Shown here: one piece after another, positions 37,801 to 48,741 of the stretch
Layout of the letters: the number at the start of each line of letters is the position of its first letter
Numbering within the stretch: position 1 is the first letter of the stretch
DNA from: Amphiura filiformis
Lineage: Eukaryota > Echinodermata > Ophiuroidea > Amphilepidida > Amphiuridae
NCBI RefSeq assembly: GCF_039555335.1
Contig: NC_092628.1
Span: 30,289,409-30,353,408, forward strand
DNA: 64,000 bases
Direction of reading: 5' to 3'
Made by a program: the position numbers and the translations under genes
The notes under the pieces: generated by a model
The model's database searches: none
Told to the model about the DNA's origin: nothing
The model's input: only the letters and a program-made list of their open reading frames with translations

Positions 37801-40800
37801 ATGCTAGAGGTGATGAAGAACATTGATACCCCTGAGACAGTGGAGAGGGAAATACACTTGATGCAAGATATACATCCTGACCTGAAGTCTGACCTCAATG
37901 AACTCGTCATGTTTGAGGAATATCAACAACATCAAAGTCTCCTCCGAAATGTCCTATTGGCTATATATCCCGCGACTGAGCAGGATATCGATAAAATGGC
38001 TGCCCTTAACAGTGACATTAACCAATCCGTTGGAACATGGCTCTGTAACATTTCAAATCTGTCAGAGCTCAAACAGACACTGAAGAGTGAAAATAAACAT
38101 GAAAACGTTTTTCAGCTTTTAGCAGAAATGGCCAAATCTAAAAGCCTCCTGCATTTTCTAAGGGAAATCAGAGATGAAGATCTGATGAATGTGGCAGATG
38201 CACTTGGGAAATTCTCAGATGAATGGTTGAAACTTATGGATCTAAAAGGAAAGATGCTGCCGTTCTTAGAACATGAAAAGATAAGTTTTGATCAATTCAC
38301 AACGATTCTTCGGCAAATAAGTGTACCACAATTGGACATTAAATCTTTGGTAATAGAATGTAATTACAATATTTACCTCCTACAAGATATTTACAGAAGT
38401 ACAGCAACTTATGGAAAACTTGATATGTATATTATTAGGGCATCTGTACAAGGTGGTCGGTTTTGCTTTACAAGTAACATATCTACAAATACTTACGACG
38501 TGACCTTGGAATATCCAAAGGAGAAGGAGAACCCTGACCTAGAAATACAATATGGAATTTGTAGCAGTGAGTTATTAGATGATATCAGAAGCCGTGCTTT
38601 ACTTAATTGTGTCTTTGAACGGGAAACAGACGAAAAAAGCAAATCAAAGTCATCGTCAGAAGCTGCTAATTTCCTTCAGAATATCAACAGTGCTTACGAT
38701 ATTGCAGAATTGTATTCGCAGTTAGACGGTGCAGCAGGTTTTATCAAGGTACCATTGTGGAAACCAGTTTCTACATTGATCTTACAAGACATACAAACTA
38801 AACTTCAGCGTGAATTGGAAACGTGGGAATGCACCTTACGCGAGACAAGAGAACGACATTTCTGTTTGAACTATTTCACTTCGAGGCAATTGTGGGACCT
38901 ATATAGATATATTGATGGCCAACTGTCTTTTTCTGAGGACATAAAAACTCTTTTACATTTCATGTGTCCCCATGCAGACCTACAGACAGAACCAAAGGCA
39001 CCTGATTTCCAACGACCATTGCCGCCCATGCCTTTCCAAAAAAGGAGTTTAATCACTATTGCTCGTTATTTGGATACATTCATCGAACAAAATACACAGA
39101 AAGAAATCTATCGTCAAATTAGTCAACTTAAAGATGTCAAAGCACCAAATCCCGACAATTCCATCCTGAAACCGGGGGATATATTTGTCGCATTTTACGA
39201 CGTCGATGCCCCATCGATTGACAACGTTCGTACTTTGATGTCATTGTGCGCAATCACGACTGGAACATATCCTGAACCGAGTGAGACCATTTTTTGTCAT
39301 CAGCAAACAAGCACCGAAGAAATTAAACTCTTTTTAGCACGATGCTGGGGACCACTCTCTGGTAAAACAAGCCTAAGCAGAAGGCCATATTTTCTTGTAG
39401 ATGTTGAAAAGCTTAGAGATGAAGTACAGATAGATTTCATAGAAGAAATTAAACGACTACAAAATAGGCCTAAAGCAAACACAGACTTCATGTTGGTTAT
39501 TTTGTGTCGCGGAAGCCGCTATCATCCAGTAGTTCATCATTTTCCATCGTGTAATGTGTACAAAGTGAAGCCAATGGCTGAAGAAGAAATGAAAAGAAGC
39601 TTACAAACAGACAATCCTAACATTGAGATAATAACTTCAGACCACGCTGGCCAGGGAAAAACAAACTACGTATTTAAAAGATCCACAAACCAAATGAGTG
39701 TTAAATCAGTTCTAATTGGAGGTAACATGAATAAAGTTGAACTATCAACTTATATTAAAGATATGACAAGGAACAGTACTAAACATGATGATTTGCACTT
39801 CGACATAACTAGCTTAGAGAAGCCTCAAATATTTGATGAATTGGTATTTGAACTCGCTATAGTTGGCATGATCACTGTAGGTGATGTTTTCTTCAAGTGG
39901 TATGGAAAACGGATTTATCTTGAAGTAGCTAACACCTTTGGTAATTACCTTCGCGATTCTTTGTCACTATGCAGCATGCTCAGAAGTCATCACATACGGT
40001 GGCAGAATTTCGACGATCTAATCTTCTCTTTAAATGTAGATAGTCCGATACAAGTTGTGTGTCGATACAAAGAAGCTCTTATCAAGGGGACACTAGACAA
40101 AAAAGAAGGAAATGAGGCTGAGGTCATTGAAAGGACGAGATGTAAAGTTATCCTTCGCGAACTTTTTAGCAAAGAACAACGAATGTCATACACTGTTGTT
40201 CATTTGTGTCTGAATGTCCTTGCAAAAGCTTTAGATCATTTTTCCAGGTCAGTTTTCTTCTCCATACCGACACTGGAATTGGCAATGAAAAGGAAATTCA
40301 ATTTCTTTTTTAAAAAGCCGCTCAAAATTCGATCATCACTAGTAGAGATCATTTTTGAATCAACTTTTGAACTAGTGAAACGTTTTGAACCAAGGAGGTC
40401 TGTCTTAAGCTTGCCTAGACTACCAAATGCAACACAACTGGAGAATAGAATGAAAGGCGTTATCGAATGGCATAAAAGTAACCACGAACTGGTAATTTTT
40501 AACAGGCAAGACCTGAACACTATAACCATTTTGTATAGAGTTGTATCTGACGTACCAGACTCAATTAAAACATACTTTGAATCCCAGAATGCTTCTCTGC
40601 CTGATTATGAGAATTTATCAGAAGCTGATCTCAAAAAGACGTTGCAAATAATGTGCAGGACTACTGATGAGACATTTGATGAAGCAGCATTTCTGGAAAA
40701 ACACGGAGAACTGATGAGTAACTACGTTGTCACCCCTGATAACATGCTGAAAATGATGTTAATTCTGATGAGAATTAATGCCCGTGTACCAGTCATTGTT

Positions 40801-43800
40801 CAAGGAGAGACTGGATGTGGAAAGACTCTGTTGATCAAATATTTAGCCGCTATTACCGAGGCAACATTTGAAATTGTCAATGTACATGCTGGAACTACGC
40901 TATCTGATATTAGCGAGTTCGTTGAACGATGCAAATTATTATCAGGAACGAAAACAGGCGGGGACAATGGAACTCAAAGTGAAGTTTGGGCATATTTTGA
41001 CGAAATCAATACATCCTCCCTTCTTGGAACATTGAATGAAATAGTGTGCCACCATCGTTTCAACGGCGAATATCTCCCGCAAAATCTGATATGCATTGCT
41101 TCCTGTAATCCATATAGAAAGAGAGACAAAGAATCTACAAACGTTGGCCTAGAACAACCAGTGAACAAAGACTCGGGATATACTGACCAGTTGGTGTATC
41201 GTGTTCATCCTCTGCCGGACACAACGATGGTCTTCATTTGGGATTTCGGTTCCTTGAATAGAAAAGACGAGAAGGTTTACATCAAGCGAATGGTACATGG
41301 GACAATTTCTGAGAGGATTGATCCAATCTTTGTCGATTTGCTTGTGGAATCTCAGTCTTTCATTCGACAGCATGAGAAGACGTCTTACTGCGTAAGTCTA
41401 CGTGATGTAAACAGATGCAAAATAGTAGCAAATTGGATGATAAATGTGTTTTTGAAAAACAAGGGTATGGCTAAACTACCGAAAGCGGTGTCAGAAACGG
41501 TTTATGAAGAGGAAAACTACAGAGGTATGATCCTTGCGTTTGCCGTTTGCTACCACTCAAGACTGGCTAAGGAAGAAGATAGAAGTAAATATCGGAAGTT
41601 ACTTGCATCGAAGTGTTTGTTCCAATGCACGTATGTAGACAGTGTGATTGACGCCGAGCAAAATGACCTGTTAGAGTTAATGGACTTGCCACAGGGTATC
41701 GCTAGAAACAAAGCCCTGAAGGAAAACGTGTTCGTCCTTCTGGCTGCAATAATGAACAAAATTCCTGTTTTTATTGTAGGAAAACCAGGCAGCAGTAAAT
41801 CCCTCTCGGTCAATATCCTTGAATCACATTTGAAAGGATCAGAGTCAAAAAAAGACTTCTTTAAAAGATTACCATATATATATAAACTATCTTTTCAAGG
41901 AACTGAGTCCTCTACATCGGAAGGCATTCAAAAGATATTTGACACAGCTGAAACTTACAGAGCCAATGGGAGGTATCCAGTTGTTTTGTTAGATGAAATT
42001 GGACTGGCTGAGAGGTCGGACGCCAATCCTCTTAAAGTTCTGCACAATCTACTGGATCCTAATAAAACAGGATTTCCGTCCGTCTCAGTTATCGGGATAT
42101 CAAATTGGAAGTTGGATGCAGCAAAAATGAACCGTGCTGTGATATTGTCGCGGCCAGATCCAATAAAAACAGATCTCATGGAAACAGCTGAAGCAATCAA
42201 CAAACACAATAGAGGTACAGCTTATTCGAAAGAAAATACAACAGATGTCCTCAAGCTTGTCAAAGGTTACCATGCTTACAAGTGCACGAAATTTGATATT
42301 AAAATTCGTGCGGATTTTCATGGTCTTCGAGACTTTTATTCAATGGTGAAATATGCCACGACTCATGCAAGCATACCCGGTTCAATTGAAAGAAGCGTCA
42401 GGAGAAATTTTGGAGGACTGAGAGAACATGAGACGGCGGAGGTGTTTAATATTATCACGAGAAAGTGTGACAAAACAGGTGATTTAGTGAACAGAAACGT
42501 ACCGGATTTAATCCAAGAATGCCTCCAGGATGAAACATCACGACATCTAATGATCATCACACAGAATGATGATTCCGCAGTAAGTATTCTAACACAAACC
42601 GTAATGAAGACTAACTACACTGTACTCTACGGTAGCCAATATGAGAACGATTTCACAGAGGAGTATGATCATCTAATTCTCAGCCAAATAAGACTCCAAA
42701 TGGAAAAGAAGACCACACTTGTTCTTCGAAATCTAGAGAGAATATATGGTGGATTATACGACATGCTGAATCAGAATTACAGAGAGGTAAAAAAGTCCAA
42801 AATATGCCGAGTTGCTCTGGGACCATTTGCAAATCACAACTGTGTCGTTCATCCGGGGTTCAAGTGTATTGTCCTAGTAAATGAAGATGACGTGGTGCAA
42901 GGCAGATGCGATCCGCCATTCTTGAATCGATTTGAAAAGCAAAGAGTCAATTTTTCAGATGCGATGAATGAGTCACAGTACACAATTGTAGGTAAACTTC
43001 GTAAATGGGTCGAAGATGTTACCACCGTTAAACGAGATCAGTGGACGTTTACCTTGAGCGAATCCATCATTGGTTTCAATGACGACATGATCCCTTCAAT
43101 GGTACTCAAGTTAGACAAGGCACTTCCTGATTCATCCGTTTATACAACTAATTACGAGAACCAATTAATTCAACGCTGTACAACATGCATCTTAAGAATG
43201 ATGTGCTCTGATGCTATACTAAGGCTTCCGCTCTCTGCGTTCGCGCTTGATAAAAAGGATAGTGAAGCCACCATATTGGATATGAAACAAAAATATTTCA
43301 ACTATCCTTTGCATGAAGGGATTGCTGTCTTTTTGCAAAGCATTATTACGGACGGGAACGCTGTACGCTTTTTCAATACACTGAATGAAGAAATACCCCA
43401 GGATGGGTTAAAATTAGCTCTGTATACTTTCAGCACATTCCATACTAATTTAAGAAAGATTCTGATGAACACAGATGGTTGCCTGACATACCAAATTGAA
43501 AGATTAACCAGCCTCAAATCATACAGTCAGCTGGATAAAATGATTCGTAATTTCTGGCTTCTGTCGAGTACAAACATGTTGGTAATCCAGTGCAATATCC
43601 TGGGTGATTCAAAACATGTGCTGTTGGCCAAGAGCTTAGTTGATCAGTATCGGCTTGAATACAACAATGGTACTCTACGCGAAGACAGAGGTGTTAAACA
43701 CGTGTGCTTCATTTTTCACGTGGACAGAAATATGGAAGAAACACGAGAAAAACAACCCTGGATATTCAACTTCTCTGGTGGTTGGGAGGCTTTTACAGTT

Positions 43801-46800
43801 GAAACGCTTGACCCACACCCATATGCCATCACATCCGCAGTAAGTTCATCCATTGAAAGCGTTCTTGATATGTGTATTGCAGATGTTGTGAAAGAACGCT
43901 TTCAATGGATGCAGATGTTGTGAAAGAACAACTATTGTGGTGTTTTACTAAAATATCATATGAGCATGGCGAAATATCACGTGACTTGACAGAGGTGAAG
44001 TTTTTAGTTCAGACCATGTCACAGAATGACACAATTATGAACGAACTCACTAAACAGGTCGCACATTGTGTTCGCAAATCCTTAGGAGCAACCCAAGAAT
44101 CGTGGGAAGAAAATGTAGCTTCAGACATGCGTTTACTCACGGAAGGGTGTTCACATGCGGAAGCCCGGAGACTCTTCATCAAAAGTTGCATACGTGATAG
44201 CCTTGCTAAGGTTATTTTTACTGTGGAGAAACTGGACGCATGGAGCAGTCTTACGACAAACCCTGCCAACAGTGAACTGTGGGCCAGGTTTTTTGCCAAC
44301 AAGAATATATTTTCTACTACATTATTTGATATATCTTCACCTCAATGCAGTGAATCGTACAGGATAGAGAGACGTTTGTTTCATTACAAGTTTCCCTTTT
44401 TCAAGGTATTTCACGAAGAAATTCAATCATATCGAAGCAAAGTTTTGGAACACATCACGGTGGACATTGCTTTTTCAACAAAACGTCTTAGCGAACAACT
44501 GGCAAAAATGATCAAACAAAAGTATCCAGAATTAGAAGATGTACAAGGTGGTCTGTTTCAGGATGACTTTATGAACATGGTCTCCAGCGAGTTTCTTCCA
44601 CAATGTGACTTGGATCATCGCATAACTATTACAAAATGGTTTCTTATGAAAAATGGACTTCCTGGTGTCACAGATGATACTCCGCCGTATGTGCAAATAG
44701 CTAGGTGTTATGTTGCATTATGGACAGATCACATGCTAGCGAGGGTTGTTGGACTCATCGCAAAAGCTTGCATTTCGAAAGATTTCCAAATTATCCAAAT
44801 ACTATGTTCCATAGACAATAGTATATATCGTCACCAGCAGCAAGTAGACATAAGAGAAACAGCTTCTTTATCTCTCGAAGCGGACGACAATTTCTCGTCA
44901 GTTATTCCTGAAGCGCGGTTGGTTGATGGTATGCATGATGAATACACACACTGTGAGGAAATTTGTTTTCTGCTTGTATCCGAAGTCTGTAAAAAAGTAT
45001 TACCAATTCTGGAAAATGTGGAATTATGTGGTGGGATTGTTGAGTGGCAAAAGAAAGCTAGCATTATTGCCTCACATGCATCTTTCGTAAATGGCGATTC
45101 GCCATGGTTACACTTTTTGACATTGTGTATCGATGTTTCTAGATTGCTCATTTCAAAGCGGCAACAGTCTTGCGCTACTGATTTGCATAAACTAGGTGAA
45201 AGTGCCCTAACAACAGACGGCATAGATAGTGACTGTTCAACGACGTGTCTTCTCTCCAGAACGACATTCGAAGCATATCTCAACATACTGCACAATTTTC
45301 AAGGTCGCGAAAAGGATGACTTAGTTTGTCTTTACATTGGTCGTTGTCTTGAAGTGGATCCAACCACAGAACTTCTACCGACCTTTATAAGCATCATAAG
45401 GAACGAAACTACTCATGATCTTGTCTCCGGGGCTAGAGCAGTCATATATACGCTCATAAACATGGACCTGTCTGAATGCCTATATTCCCATAAGGATGAC
45501 GTTGAATCATGCTGGCGGGCCATTCTTTCATCCGAGAGCTTCATTGAGCTGAATATGAAATGTATGGAGACGCTTGATCAGTACCTTGTAAATCAAGTAG
45601 CCCCGTTTGATTGCCCATTTAACACCGTTTGCTGCGATGTACTCCAAGAATATTTATTTCAATCCATCAGCAAAGAGTCGTCTGATTTGAAACGGCAAGA
45701 TATCTCAGATGTGGTTGTCAAAACGATCTCTGGTGCAACAAAGATGTCGATGAAATTTCTCTGCGCTATAGCGTACGTTCGCACGATATTCAAAGTCTTT
45801 AGTGCTTGTTTTGAAGATCTGGTGGACAACATAGTATTTTATACTGAAATTACCAAAACGGTTATCAGCAAGTTGCTTCCTTCAACAGCCAACCCACTCA
45901 TAAAAGCATTGAATTTCAGTTTTGTTTCTTCCATGGAAAACCGTGAACTTAGAAGTGGTGATCCTGAGAAGTATGCAGAATATTTGAGTGCGAAATATTT
46001 GCCAGAGTTTATACAAGAGTATAGAACAGGACGAAACAAAAATAGGCGACATTTGAATTACAATCCTTTAGCGTACGCTACGGCATTCGATGAAGTTTAC
46101 CAGGCTTTTGCAATAGGAAAAGAAGACCAATTAAGAGGAAAGCTACTTGAAGTTGATTTCAGATTAGCGTTTGTTGGAGTAATCATTGACAAAGTATATC
46201 TTCAAAGAGCTGCGAAGATTGTTTTTGAACAAGAGGATGCGAAATTAAAAGGCAAGCTATCGGAGTGGTTTAAACAGGAAAGTCTTGACCACAATTCTTT
46301 CACTGATTTTGTCGACCGCCTCATAAAAACATCTTCACATGCAAAACACACTAAGTTAAAACCTACTTGGTTAAAATTACAACCAGAAAGCGTACTCAAG
46401 GACGTACAAAAGGCGTCAGTTGTTGTTCATATCGGGGCGATTATATATTCAGGAGATATCTCAGGGGCCTTTTTGCAGTTCCTGACGCCCCGTGCTCGCA
46501 TCGGTAATCTATACCTACCTGCATCTGGGATACCTACAGTGACATTTGATAATATGAAGAAACCTCTTCCAGAAATATTCCAATATAGCTGCAAATGTGG
46601 TCAGACTAGTTTAGTAGATCCACAACATCTAAGCACATTTCTTAAATGTAGTTCTTGTACATCTGTTATTATACACGACCGTCTGCACCAAGTTCAAGTT
46701 TCACCAAAAACGATGCGAAATGATGATCAAAAAGGATACCACTGTTTTAAGGATGCTTCTATAGATCACCAATCTCTTTTTCTGGGAATAAGGTCTTTGT

Positions 46801-48673
46801 CACCTGTGTCGTACAGAATTATCAAATTACTGTTCAATTGTTCAGCTCTACTAGGCTGTTGCGTTGATAAGAATGTGAAGCGTTCTATCTCGAAAGTCAT
46901 TAGACCTGCGGGTTTTGCATCAACAGAGAAAAAACATTTAGAACATGTTAGGATATTTTTGAGTGAATCTATTGATATGGACTTTGAAGCACTGACAAAA
47001 CTACTTAATTTAGACTATGATGAGGTTACTATGTTGCTACACGCCATACTTAGAGAAAGTATGAACATTATTTCTGATCCTGCTCATAGGTACCACTGGA
47101 CAGATCAGACGGACAGAAATCGGTTTGAACAGGATTTGGCATTAGTTATTGAGAAGACTGTAAGAGGTATGCATCGGGAGATTCATACCTTTAAGGAAAC
47201 GAATTCAAAAACGCCTCACTTTATGTCTTGTAATACGAATATAGATAGACTCTTATTGGACATACCCTCAGCATCCTTTGAAGATTGCAGAGCCTCCTTT
47301 CTTTCTCACGGACCACGCAGTTTTCAATCGCATCCATTTTTGTACCTTATTTTTCGCCGATGTGGAGTCTTGTCATATTTAAAGTATTTGCCTGCTTTAC
47401 TTGAGTGGAACTTATACATAAGCAATCATTTGTGTTACCGCATTGACAGTTTGACAGCGGAAATCAGAACACATCGTGATATTTTGCAAGATTTGCAGTG
47501 CCAAACTCGCAAGGATTCCTACGAGACCAAATTTAAAGAATTCGAAAATGCGTGGAATGAAGTTTGCAAGGGATGGAAAACTCTAACAGGGGAAGATGGA
47601 GAACCTCAGTTAATGAGTTTGGATACTCCAGTCATAGCCAGTTTGCTTCCAAGACGAAAGCCGCGGAATGACATGAAACGCATTATTGAAACGCTTCAAG
47701 AAGCTCAAAATGAATTTTTGAATGAAGTGGCCGCCCTCGAACTTAACCACCATGAATTGTGCTTAGATGTTATCACAAAAGACTACAACACTGTTTGCAT
47801 ACCGTGGGTGGATCTCAAAATGAGAAGGAAAAATGGAATCATTCGCTTTAGCGAGGAAAGTGTGTGTATTTTATACCATGATCTAGATTGCAACCCAGTG
47901 TTACGTAATCAGTATGACTTTGGTCAGATAGAAAAGAAAGTAGTAGAAGATGTCATAATTCACAGTGCTTTTCTTACAAGTGAAAACCTTTTCGGAAGTT
48001 TTGAATTTACAGACGACTTTTTTCATACATGCACTGCCATTTTATTCGATGTTGAAGCGGCAGTTGAACAAAAGGAACTAGACATCAACGTCAGTGAATC
48101 ACTCGATCGCCATCTCGCGCCAACTTTGCTTGAACTATTGGAAATTGCGTTGGTGTTTTTGAAACGAACCGGTGGCGACCCGAATGAGCTGCTAAGTCAG
48201 TACATAGAGAGCTCATATTCCAATTATGCAGTTTCAAAAATCAAGATCATTCTTTGCCAGAACGCGGGTATACGGCTAAAAAACATTGTAGATCTGTATC
48301 TGAAGGTTGAAGATATAGTTGCTGAGGATAAGAGTAAAACAGTGCCTATGCAATATAAAGACCCACTAGACAAGTCGGCTAAAAAGGCGCTCGCAGATCG
48401 GTGTATGAAGGCCTCCTTGAATGATACTGCTCTGAAACAAATTTCAACTATTTTGAAAAGATTCATGTGCCGCTATCTGCGATCTTCCAAAGTTGATCCT
48501 TCAAAGAAACTGTTTCATGTTCTGCTGGATAAGGATTTCAAAGTGATGAAGGACATGACAGAAGATATCCGGAACCACATCGAATGTGTTGTGAAAGATG
48601 AATTGACTGTGGCGAATACGAAAGCTGTTGCAGACATAATAGCAGAAGCATTACAGGTAATTACGAAATGTTT

Positions 48674-48741
<68 letters not shown>

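Noticed and set aside
43840-43914. Intron spliced from gtaagt at 43840 to a cag acceptor at 43882 or 43914, explaining the frame change
   Set aside because: The donor matches the consensus, but both acceptors join to ATG TTG TGA in the exon's frame and so stop at once; the lengths (43 and 75 bp) do not give the needed shift of 2. The inverted plus direct repeat explains the change better.
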